Assembly: GCA_002429385.1 (NCBI GenBank)
Contig: DIZL01000015.1
Location: 22,438-62,987, forward strand
DNA from: Prolixibacteraceae bacterium UBA6029
Lineage (GTDB): Bacteria; Bacteroidota; Bacteroidia; Bacteroidales; Prolixibacteraceae
Length of the DNA: 40,550 nucleotides
Direction of reading: 5' to 3'
Made by a program: the position numbers and the translations under genes. Shown in pieces: positions 32,322 through 39,486 of the stretch (position 1 is its first letter; the number at the start of each line of letters is the position of its first letter). Under the pieces are notes generated by a model that did not search any database, had not been told where the DNA came from, and saw only the letters and a list, made by a program, of their open reading frames with translations.

Positions 32322-33101
32322 TTAACTCATTTTAAGAAAATTGATTTCCTGTGTAGTCAGAAAGCGGTGACGTCCACGGGGCAAATCTTTTTTGGTGAGT
32401 CCTGCAAATATGACGCGATCGAGCCGCTCCACCTGGTAGCCCAGGTGATTGAAAATGCGGCGCACAATGCGGTTCTTTCCTGAATGAATTTCGATGCCGA
32501 CCTGGCGGAGATCATTCCGATCGATCAGGCTGATCTCGTCGGCAGCAATGGGTCCGTCTTCGAGTTCAATTCCCTTTTCAATTTTCTCCAGATCTTCGGG
32601 AAGAAAATCTTTATCTAACTGAACATGGTACACTTTTTTCTTTTCATAACTGGGATGAGTCAGTTTCTTGGCCAGATCGCCGTCATTGGTGAAAAGCAGA
32701 ACGCCTGTTGTCTGCATATCGAGCCTTCCAACAGGATAGATCCGTTCCTTACAGGCATTTTTCACCAGCTGCATCACCGTTCGTTCAGCATGGGGATCGT
32801 CGAGCGTGGTTACAAATCCGCGCGGTTTATTGAGCAGGAGGTACACTTTGCGTTCAGGGTTGAGTTTCTTCCCGTCGAGTTGGACATCATCGTCGAGTGA
32901 TACTTTATGTCCCAATTCGGTAACCACTTCCCCGTTGATGGTTACAAGGCCTTCACTGATGATCTTATCTGCTTCACGACGGGAGCATACCCCTGAATTT
33001 GAAATATACTTGTTCAGCCGGATCAATCCGTCACCGGCAGGTTCAGCCTCTGATTGTTCCTTCTTTTTAACAACGAACCTTTTTTTGGAATACTCTTTCA
33101 A
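32322..33101 (-). CDS. RsuA/RluB-family pseudouridine synthase
   Basis: This 259-residue enzyme makes pseudouridine in ribosomal RNA; the RluB type acts on 23S rRNA position 2605 (E. coli numbering). It has a basic N-terminal extension, an S4 domain (RLNKYISNSGVCSRREADK near 28-46), and the catalytic domain with YPVGRLDMQTTGVLLFTNDG (nucleophile Asp in GRLD) and GKNRIVRRIFNHLGYQVERL (here GKNRIVRRIF and LGYQVERL). It is followed by a short gap before the sigma factor gene, so the two may share a transcript. Confidence 0.94.
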   Translation of the reverse strand: MKEYSKKRFVVKKKEQSEAEPAGDGLIRLNKYISNSGVCSRREADKIISEGLVTINGEVVTELGHKVSLDDDVQLDGKKLNPERKVYLLLNKPRGFVTTLDDPHAERTVMQLVKNACKERIYPVGRLDMQTTGVLLFTNDGDLAKKLTHPSYEKKKVYHVQLDKDFLPEDLEKIEKGIELEDGPIAADEISLIDRNDLRQVGIEIHSGKNRIVRRIFNHLGYQVERLDRVIFAGLTKKDLPRGRHRFLTTQEINFLKMS

Positions 33102-33150
33102 TGTGTGTATTTATTTTGGACAAAGGTCGTAAAAATTATGAATGTTTACT

Positions 33151-33897
33151 TCAATGGCCTTCGCTCTTGTATATTTTAAACTGTTCGACGATTTGAGCGC
33201 GAACGTCATAGTCAGTAGACATCTGACCAATTAAGTCTTTACTGTTAAACCAGGTCATGAAGATATCCGCCTGAGGATCGTTCAGACCGGTTAATTCCAT
33301 CACCAGTTTTTTGTTGTAATACTGCGAAAGAATCTCCCATTTTTTATCGTTTGCAATGGCTTGCCGGGCTTCCCTCTTTTCCTTTTCGTGTTTGCTGGCA
33401 TAGTATTGTATGAAACTTAGAGGTGTGACAAGCGCTGCAATCAGAGGTGGTTTTTTGTCGTAGGCGTCGCCCCGCAACTGAGGGTCTATGGTTGATTTTT
33501 TACCAGTAGGTAATCCTTCCACCTTAAACTTTTCACCTTTAACCTGTACTTCAGGAATGGCAAAGCGGATGGGTTTGGCGTAAAGTTTCAGAACATTCAT
33601 TTCATTGTAACTGGCCGGAATATGTATTATAGTCTTTGAAAAACCCAGAGAAGAGATGGCCAGACTGTCTACATTCATCATATCCATGGTAAAGCGGCCC
33701 TGATCGTCGGCGCTGATTGTGCCGTGAGTCCTGAAATTAAGGATTGTAGCATAGGGAACCGGCATTTCATCATCCAGATTCAATATCTGCCCTTTCAGTT
33801 TGATTGGCATGGGATCAACCTCTTCCACCTGCTGCGAAAACAGTTGAAAAGACGAGAGCAGAAGAATAAAAAAGATCAGTTGTTTCCTGTATTTCAT
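33151..33897 (-). CDS. Secreted carboxypeptidase-regulatory-like domain protein
   Basis: The 248-residue product has a signal peptide (MKYRKQLIFFILLLSSFQLFSQ) and then a beta-sandwich of the CarboxypepD_reg-like type, with IKLKGQILNLDDEMPVPYATI near 31-51 (split as LKGQILNLDDEM and PVPYATI), GTISADDQGRFTM and LAISSLGFSKT. Such domains are common at the N terminus of TonB-dependent transporters, but here no barrel follows. The C-terminal part is charged and unrecognised. The start at 33897 is chosen because it opens the signal peptide; an upstream in-frame start at 33948 would bury it. Function is unknown; periplasmic or outer-membrane location is inferred. Confidence 0.82.
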   Translation of the reverse strand: MKYRKQLIFFILLLSSFQLFSQQVEEVDPMPIKLKGQILNLDDEMPVPYATILNFRTHGTISADDQGRFTMDMMNVDSLAISSLGFSKTIIHIPASYNEMNVLKLYAKPIRFAIPEVQVKGEKFKVEGLPTGKKSTIDPQLRGDAYDKKPPLIAALVTPLSFIQYYASKHEKEKREARQAIANDKKWEILSQYYNKKLVMELTGLNDPQADIFMTWFNSKDLIGQMSTDYDVRAQIVEQFKIYKSEGH

Positions 33898-33998
33898 TGG
33901 TTTATCGTGCCATTGTTGCAAAAGTAAAAAAATACCATCATATACCATCCAAAGCTAACATTCGTTAACGGCTTTTAACATAGATGTACAATAATCAA

Positions 33999-34129
33999 AG
34001 AGGAAAGGGGAAAAGGGAAAAGGGAAAATGAAAAATGAAAAGGGAAAGAGGAACGAGAGGGAGAAGGGGAGATGGGGCGAAAATGAGAAGGTGAGAAAAT
34101 GAGAAAGGAGGAAGATGCATCTTAGGATT
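33999..34129. repeat. Polypurine low-complexity tract
   Basis: About 130 nt with very few pyrimidines on the plus strand, built from GGGAAAA, GAGAAAG and GGAGAAG words. Mirror-like homopurine DNA of this kind could form triplex structures. Related tracts lie at 2571-2640, 18134-18170 and 28859-28895. Confidence 0.8.
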
Positions 34130-34269
34130 TATCGTATAAACCTTATGTTTTGTTTTTTAACCTTAGTAACAATAGTCAACACTCTAACCCACAACCTTAT
34201 TAACCGTATTTGTAATGAGTAGGTGGGGCATTATTTGGAATGAGAAGATAGGAAAAGCATATATCCATA

Positions 34270-34305
34270 CATGGTGCAACTTAGTGTTTTGGGGTCTTGG
34301 TGGCA
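34270..34305. repeat. Single-arm copy of the CCACCAAGACAC-type repeat
   Basis: These 36 nt (CATGGTGCAACTTAGTG... ending TTGGTGGCA) match the right arm at 11305-11340 at about 29 of 36 positions. No inverted partner is seen nearby, unlike the copy upstream of feoB. Confidence 0.75.
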
Positions 34306-34438
34306 AATTTAGGAAAGAGGAAAGAGGATAAAGTAAATTAATCATTGAAACGAATTGTTTGCAATAAATTGTGATTCTTTCTTTTAGAATCTGTAATTTT
34401 ATAGGGAATATAATTCAGAAATAAGTAAAACATCTATC

Positions 34439-35812
34439 ATGACAACCTCATCAGGGAAATCTTTAAGGAAGCGTATAATTTGGTCGGTTACAGCAATTCT
34501 GATAATTGGATTGGCCTATGGCGCTTATTATATCAATTCCTTATTGCCGATTATAACAGGATATCCGGCTAAATACCTCTGTTCGGCTGTCTATCTATCA
34601 AACCGGGATCAGGCAGAGGTGGAAGCCCTGGATCTTCACTTTTCATTTCTTAAATACACTAAGAACGTCATCGATCGTCAGGATTCGAGTGTTACCAGTA
34701 CATTTTTATGGGGAAAATCGAAAGCCATCTTCCGCAAGGGTTTCGGAGCCACCCTTCTTCGGAGAGTCAAGGAAGAAGAGCTACGGAAAATCAAATTTCC
34801 GGTTTCATCACCCATATATAATCAGGATACCCTTGCCTGGCCGTTGGGGAATAAGTTGCCCCCAAGACCGTCTAATGTCGATACACTGAAGCTTGATGAA
34901 ATAACCGAAAGCCTGATGGATGAAGATGGGTACAACGGCCATGCTTTTGCCTTTATGGTAGTGCATAAGGGTATCCCGGTAGTCGAAAGCTACCAACCTG
35001 AATTCAACGCAAAGACTCGTTTCCTGAGTTGGTCAATGGCCAAGAGTTTCACCAATACCCTGGCGGGGATCATGGTGAAAGATGGAAAATGGGACATCAA
35101 TCAGCCTGTAAATATTCAGGAGTGGAAAAATGATGAACGTAAAAGCATCACTATTAATAACCTGATGCAAATGCAAAGTGGATTGCAATGGAACGAAGAT
35201 TATGGAAACCGCTCAGATGTAACCATGATGTTATACAATGAGAATAATTTTGCACGATATACCTATGAGAGGCCGCTCGAATTTCCGATAGGAAGCAAAT
35301 GGTATTATTCTTCAGGTTCGGCAAATGTTGTAAATTATTTGATACGTAAAACAATCGATAACGACAAGGAATATTACCAGTTTGCCCAAAAACGTCTGTT
35401 CAATAAAATTGGAATGCCTGATGCTGTTTTCGAAGTTGACGCTTCAGGTACTCAGGTAGGTTCGTCATACATTTTTGCCACTGCACGTGATTATGCAAGG
35501 TTTGGTTTGCTATTCCTTCAGGATGGAGTATTCAACGGCGAAAGTATTTTACCTGAAGGCTGGGTGAAATACAGCACCAGTCCCAATACACAAAGTAAAG
35601 GAGAATATGGCTCTTTGTTTTGGCTAAACAGAGCAAAGAAATATCCATCAGCGCCTCAAGATATGTTTGCATGTGAAGGGCACGATGGGCAGAGCATTTT
35701 TATCATACCTTCCAGGGAGTTGGTCGTTGTAATCCTTGGGTTTTCTCACAAACCCGATCATGGGATGAATGATGATAAACTTTTGGGAGATATTCTGGGT
35801 GCAATAAAGTAG
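34439..35812 (+). CDS. Membrane-anchored serine hydrolase, beta-lactamase class C-like
   Basis: The 457-residue protein has one N-terminal membrane helix (about 13-31, IIWSVTAILIIGLAYGAYY) and then a beta-lactamase/DD-peptidase fold. The catalytic SxxK is Ser199-Met-Ala-Lys202 in FLSWSMAKSFTN, the YSSGSANV segment is in the place of the YxN motif, and EGHDGQS near 414-420 is in the place of the KTG-like HxG motif. Such enzymes hydrolyse esters, peptides or beta-lactams in the periplasm; EstB-like esterase and D-aminopeptidase are equally possible. A typical antibiotic-resistance role is not supported. It is followed closely by a MITE-like repeat. Confidence 0.9.
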   Translation: MTTSSGKSLRKRIIWSVTAILIIGLAYGAYYINSLLPIITGYPAKYLCSAVYLSNRDQAEVEALDLHFSFLKYTKNVIDRQDSSVTSTFLWGKSKAIFRKGFGATLLRRVKEEELRKIKFPVSSPIYNQDTLAWPLGNKLPPRPSNVDTLKLDEITESLMDEDGYNGHAFAFMVVHKGIPVVESYQPEFNAKTRFLSWSMAKSFTNTLAGIMVKDGKWDINQPVNIQEWKNDERKSITINNLMQMQSGLQWNEDYGNRSDVTMMLYNENNFARYTYERPLEFPIGSKWYYSSGSANVVNYLIRKTIDNDKEYYQFAQKRLFNKIGMPDAVFEVDASGTQVGSSYIFATARDYARFGLLFLQDGVFNGESILPEGWVKYSTSPNTQSKGEYGSLFWLNRAKKYPSAPQDMFACEGHDGQSIFIIPSRELVVVILGFSHKPDHGMNDDKLLGDILGAIK

Positions 35813-35815
35813 GAA

Positions 35816-35942
35816 GGTCGTATCAAAAATCATTTATCCAGTCATCCTGAACTTGTTTCAGGACCTCAACGCAATATATAGGAGACCCCGAAATGAATTC
35901 GGGGTGACGCGCTCAGCAGAGACTTCGACTTTTGATACAGCC
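35816..35942. mobile_element. 127-bp MITE-like element with terminal inverted repeats
   Basis: Terminal 13-nt inverted repeats GGTCGTATCAAAA (35816-35828) and TTTTGATACAGCC (35930-35942) match at 11 of 13 positions. Inside are two hairpins: CCTGAA with TTCAGG (35846-35862) and ACCCCGAA with TTCGGGGT (35885-35905), flanked by GTCA and TGAC. There is no ORF. The element fills the whole gap between the hydrolase stop and the dapL stop, and its hairpins may now end both transcripts. Confidence 0.7.
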
Positions 35943-35950
35943 TATATGCT

Positions 35951-37180
35951 TTATTTCATATTTTTGATTCGTTCCATGGCTTCCAGCACATTTTCACGAT
36001 CGGCAAAGGCAGAAAAGCGGAAGTAACCTTCGCCTGAAGGACCAAAACCCGAGCCGGGAGTTCCAACCACATTGGCTTCATTTAAGAGCTTGTCAAAGAA
36101 GTCCCATGATTTCATGCCGTTCGGGGTTTTCACCCAGACATATGGAGCATTTACCCCTCCAAAGACTGCAAAGCCTGTTTCCTTAAGGCTGGCGCTGATA
36201 ATCGCGGCATTTTCCAGATAGTAGGCAATCACTTCTTTAACCTGTTTCTTTCCTTCTTCGGTATATATAGCTGCGGCAGCTTTCTGTACAGGGTAGGAGA
36301 CACCATTAAATTTGGTGGTATGCCTGCGGTTCCATAATGGTTTTACCGGATGGGCAATGCCCTGGCTGTCATAAGCATTCAGTTCTTTGGGTATTACCGT
36401 AAAAGCACAACGGGTTCCGGTGAAACCTGCCGTTTTGGAGAAACTACGAAATTCAAGGGCAACTTCTTTTGCGCCTTCAATCTCAAAAATCGAATGTGGA
36501 ATGGATTCATCAGTAATGAATGCTTCATAAGCTGCATCGTAGAGAATGATGCATTTGTTTTTCCGTGCATAGTCCACCCATTTTGTCAGTTCTGCTTTAG
36601 AGGCTACCGTACCGGTTGGGTTGTTCGGGAAACACAGGAAAATCAAGTCAGGACGTTCAGCAGGCAGTTCAGGAATAAAGCCATTGGCTTCGTTGCAGGG
36701 CATGTAAATAATTCCTTCGAAATAACCATTGGACTGAATAGCGCCTGTTTTGCCCGACATCACGGTAGTATCTGCATATACCGGGTAAACGGGATCACAG
36801 ATGGCGATTTTGTTTGATGCACCAAACACTTCCTGAATGTTCCCGGTATCGCATTTTGAACCATCGGAGACAAAGATGTCGTCGGCTGAAATGTCTACTC
36901 CACGATTCCGGTAATCGTTTAGCGCGATAGCTTCGCGCAGGAAATCATATCCTTGCTCGGGACCGTAACCTTTGAATGTTTCGGCACTTGCCATATCCTC
37001 GACTCCTTCATGAAAAGCCTTAATTACAGCGGGAACCAGGGGTTGGGTTACATCGCCAATGCCCATACGGATAACTTTCTTATCCGGATTGGCAGCAGCA
37101 AATTCGCGCACTCTTCTTCCAATCTCGGGGAACAAATATCCAGCCTGAAGTTTCAGGTAATTCTCGTTAATCAATGCCAT
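35951..37180 (-). CDS. dapL: LL-diaminopimelate aminotransferase
   Basis: DapL converts tetrahydrodipicolinate straight to LL-diaminopimelate, using glutamate and PLP, a one-step bypass of the acyl branch. The 409-residue product has the family length and motifs: YLFPEIGRRVREF near 15-27, MGIGDVTQPL near 39-48, FVSDGSKCDTGNIQ, CDPVYPVYADT, FCFPNNPTGT-like FLCFPNNPTGT, and the PLP lysine Lys249 in SFSKTAGFTGTRC. The ATG at 37180 (MALINENYLKL) is chosen over 37225 because family proteins start there. It stands apart from the DapF-like and LysA-like genes, 12 kb away, and would still need a working epimerase to make meso-DAP. Confidence 0.95.
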   Translation of the reverse strand: MALINENYLKLQAGYLFPEIGRRVREFAAANPDKKVIRMGIGDVTQPLVPAVIKAFHEGVEDMASAETFKGYGPEQGYDFLREAIALNDYRNRGVDISADDIFVSDGSKCDTGNIQEVFGASNKIAICDPVYPVYADTTVMSGKTGAIQSNGYFEGIIYMPCNEANGFIPELPAERPDLIFLCFPNNPTGTVASKAELTKWVDYARKNKCIILYDAAYEAFITDESIPHSIFEIEGAKEVALEFRSFSKTAGFTGTRCAFTVIPKELNAYDSQGIAHPVKPLWNRRHTTKFNGVSYPVQKAAAAIYTEEGKKQVKEVIAYYLENAAIISASLKETGFAVFGGVNAPYVWVKTPNGMKSWDFFDKLLNEANVVGTPGSGFGPSGEGYFRFSAFADRENVLEAMERIKNMK

Positions 37181-37332
37181 TGTATATTGTTTAAAATGAT
37201 TTGCAGTTATGATGATTCCATTCAAGGAAGGTGCAAAGTTACAAAAAAACGAATCCGGGAGCTTCAGTAAGAATTGTATTATTCCATGCCTTACTTCCAG
37301 ACTGTTTTATTGAGTTCTTTTTGTGGTAAACT

Positions 37333-38634
37333 TTACCTGCCACTGTAAAGCTGCAATAATGTTTTATTAATGGCATCACGAAGTTTAGCATCTACATTAA
37401 CTTCATCGGCATAATTATTCCAATTCATAACTGTTTCCGTAATTCTGGAAATGATTTGTTTTGTTTTTTTAATATTCATTTGTTTTCCTACGACTAGAAA
37501 ATCATCAGAAGTAATATTTTCTCTTTTCCCATTAACTGTTAATGATTGTTTACTAACCCAAGTACTATTTGGTCGATAAGAGTGGCAAATATCATAAGCT
37601 GGTGAAAGTTTCCATTTGCCGGATTTATCCATTAAGAACGCAAAATTTTTGGTGTGGTCATCGCAGTTACGCGCAAGCACATTAAAAACCATTCGGGAAA
37701 ACATCTGCTCTGCCTCCGGGTAGGGTAAACCCAACATACGCATGGTTTCAAATATTTGTTCATAGGCAAAATATCCAACCATGTTAAAATCAAAATGCCT
37801 CATTGCACAAAGGCTTTGCATGTGTATTTTATTACCATCGTTATCACGATCAAAACGTTTGGTCATAAAGTGAGACCTATCATTTTCTTCAAGTAATCGG
37901 CATTCGGTCATTTCAATTCCGGCATCTTTAGCCATCAGATAGTAAGCCATTTCCACTTTCCCATATCCTTTTGATTCATCAAATTGGCTGTCAGTAACGC
38001 CATCAAATTTCAATATCCAATAAGTAAACCCATTAGGCGCTTTAACTTGTCCACTTCTTACCTCTTTTGTTTCAGGGTTAAATGCAATAATAGCTTTGGC
38101 TCTGGCCCCACCAGCTGAAGTTCCAATTTTTAATATATCGGTTAAAGCGGCTTGGTCATCGTGTGATAAATCAGCATGAAACTGTTCTCGCGTATTAAGT
38201 ATTTGATTGGCTATGGACACCAGATTTTTCAGTTCTATTTTACTGGTTCTTTTGGCTTCTTCCCGTAAGGAAGGTACTATTTCCAGCGCCCCCATACCAC
38301 GTGTGCCAATAAAACACAGCGATTCTGCAGGAGTCAGGTTTACTCTGCCTTGTGTTGCAATCCATGCGTTAATCAGTGCATTCCCATATTTATCGGGCAA
38401 CATATCTGCCAATAACCCTGGTAAACCCCGGAATGTTGAATTAGAACCTTTATTTTCAATAAACGAATAAACTCTTCGTTTGGAATTTACAGGCATCATA
38501 ATAGGCGCTACGTCCAATTGTGTAGTTAAGAATTTTGGATCAAACTCAAAAGTGCCGATCTGATCATCTTCAGACCAGGCAATAGCGCCTACTATTTGTT
38601 CCCAAAGTTTAACTGTTGCCGTTTTATCATCCAT
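37333..38634 (-). CDS. hipA: HipA-like serine/threonine kinase toxin
   Basis: HipA-type kinases phosphorylate targets such as glutamyl-tRNA synthetase and cause growth arrest. The 433-residue product has the HipA N-terminal subdomain (GAIAWSEDDQIGTFEFD near 15), the segment GTSAGGARAKAIIAF near 171-185 where HipA carries its P-loop-like autophosphorylation site, the catalytic RNCDDHTKNFAF near 322-333, and PAYDICHS near 347 for metal binding. The ATG at 38634 overlaps the hipB stop by one base (TAATG), so translation is coupled. Its GC content looks lower than that of the neighbouring housekeeping genes. The cellular target is not known. Confidence 0.93.
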   Translation of the reverse strand: MDDKTATVKLWEQIVGAIAWSEDDQIGTFEFDPKFLTTQLDVAPIMMPVNSKRRVYSFIENKGSNSTFRGLPGLLADMLPDKYGNALINAWIATQGRVNLTPAESLCFIGTRGMGALEIVPSLREEAKRTSKIELKNLVSIANQILNTREQFHADLSHDDQAALTDILKIGTSAGGARAKAIIAFNPETKEVRSGQVKAPNGFTYWILKFDGVTDSQFDESKGYGKVEMAYYLMAKDAGIEMTECRLLEENDRSHFMTKRFDRDNDGNKIHMQSLCAMRHFDFNMVGYFAYEQIFETMRMLGLPYPEAEQMFSRMVFNVLARNCDDHTKNFAFLMDKSGKWKLSPAYDICHSYRPNSTWVSKQSLTVNGKRENITSDDFLVVGKQMNIKKTKQIISRITETVMNWNNYADEVNVDAKLRDAINKTLLQLYSGR

Positions 38635-38984
38635 TACCAATCTGATTTAGGATTTTTATTGTCTTGCTTTATACTTGTGGCTCTTTTGCGTTTATCTTGC
38701 TCCAGCTTAACAAGCTGTAATGGACTTAATTGCGTTGTTGTCTTAAATCCATTCAACACATGCAGGCTATTCAATGATCGGAGCAATTGTATTAAGGTAA
38801 TGATGTTTATGTGCTTATTTCCTGATTCAATTGCAGTTATAGTTCTTCTGCTTAATCCGGCTTCAAACGCTAAATCTTTTTGAGTTTTGTTAAGTTCTAA
38901 ACGAGTATGCTTTATATAGGCGGCAATTTCTTCAGCGATTGCAGCATCACTCATTCTCTTCCAATCATATTCGTTGTTTTCCAT
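38634..38984 (-). CDS. hipB: HipB-like XRE-family antitoxin
   Basis: The 116-residue protein has a helix-turn-helix of the XRE/Cro type at about 27-75 (LNKTQKDLAFEAGLSRRTITAIESG, given as LNKTQKDLAFEAGL and SRRTITAIESG), and a charged C-terminal tail (DKRKRATSIKQDNKN). It should neutralise HipA and repress the operon by binding an operator in the promoter. It is first in the pair and its stop overlaps the hipA start by one base. A dyad at 39075-39099 upstream is a possible operator. Confidence 0.9.
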   Translation of the reverse strand: MENNEYDWKRMSDAAIAEEIAAYIKHTRLELNKTQKDLAFEAGLSRRTITAIESGNKHINIITLIQLLRSLNSLHVLNGFKTTTQLSPLQLVKLEQDKRKRATSIKQDNKNPKSDW

Positions 38985-39074
38985 TGGTTACTATTAAGAT
39001 TGACATTTAAACAATGCTAATTTATCTATTATTTCGGTATTTAAAGAATATGATGTGAATATTAATTCTCATTA

Positions 39075-39099
39075 GCTCTTAAATATGCCATTAAAGAGC
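39075..39099. promoter_or_regulatory. Inverted repeat, possible HipB operator
   Basis: GCTCTT (39075-39080) and AAGAGC (39094-39099) flank 13 nt, and the dyad extends inwards with TTAA-like ends. It lies about 90 nt upstream of the hipB start. It does not match the E. coli TATCC-N8-GGATA operator, so the assignment rests on position only. Confidence 0.3.
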
Positions 39100-39283
39100 A
39101 TAAAAGTACTCGTTAGGTAGTAATACGAATTAAATATGCATGGGTTTTAATGAACATTATTACTCCCGATGTTTCTTAAACCTACCTTAATGAGCGCTTT
39201 TCTTATTTGATTAAATATCTAATAGTTGAAGCAGTGCATTGGTCTTCTTTGAAAATTAGAATCTGTAAGCCCTTGTTTTCTAA

Positions 39284-39326
39284 GAGCGGAAAACGGGGAT
39301 CGAACCCGCGACCCTCAGCTTGATAG
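39284..39326 (-). pseudogene. tRNA 3'-half fragment (tRNA-Gly-like), probable att scar
   Basis: Read on the minus strand this is the 3' half of a tRNA: GCTGA (3' side of the anticodon stem), GGGTC variable region, T arm GCGGG-TTCGATC-CCCGT with a fully paired stem, then acceptor TTTCCGC and discriminator T. The 5' side of the anticodon stem, the D arm and the 5' acceptor strand are missing or unrecognisable. The sequence resembles bacterial tRNA-Gly from memory; amino-acid identity is uncertain. Loss of identity begins in the anticodon loop, where tRNA-targeting integrases usually cross over. Confidence 0.75.
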
Positions 39327-39455
39327 GTTCGAGAGCTACAACTATGAAGCAAACCTTGACTTTTCCGGGATACTTTCTATTTGTGGTACAAATGGAATAA
39401 TGAGATTATTTATCTGCCGTTTACGGTATAGCGTTAATGGATGTCGAATATTAAC

Positions 39456-39463
39456 TATATTTG
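39456..39463 (+). promoter_or_regulatory. Possible -7 box for the ATPase gene
   Basis: TATATTTG fits TAnnTTTG, 23 nt upstream of the ATG at 39487. No convincing -33 element is seen. Confidence 0.4.
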
Positions 39464-39486
39464 CGATATACAATAAACATTGAAAG

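Larger units (their letters stand above)
33949..34438. other. Intergenic region with polypurine tract and repeats
   Basis: Divergent genes flank this 490-nt gap. It contains a polypurine tract (33999-34129, for example AAAGGGAAAAGGGAAAAGGG), a single arm of the CCACCAAGACAC-type repeat (34270-34305), and AT-rich DNA before the serine hydrolase. The segment TGTAATTTTATAGG at about 34391-34404 also occurs upstream of the rubrerythrin gene (17510-17522). No gene is seen. Confidence 0.7.
38985..39486. other. Intergenic region with hip promoter and tRNA remnant
   Basis: This 502-nt gap lies between divergent genes. It contains AT-rich DNA that must hold the hipBA promoter, a dyad at 39075-39099, a tRNA 3'-end fragment at 39284-39326 and a -7-like box at 39456-39463 for the ATPase gene. 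No ORF of note is seen. Confidence 0.7.

Noticed and set aside
34439..35812. Beta-lactam resistance gene
   Set aside because: The fold is class C-like but the second and third motifs do not match true AmpC enzymes, and most such Bacteroidota proteins are esterases or peptidases.
39284..39366. An intact tRNA-Gly gene
   Set aside because: Only the 3' half folds; the anticodon stem, D arm and 5' acceptor strand do not pair. A TTTTCCGG at 39361 is near the expected place of the acceptor strand but does not restore the fold.
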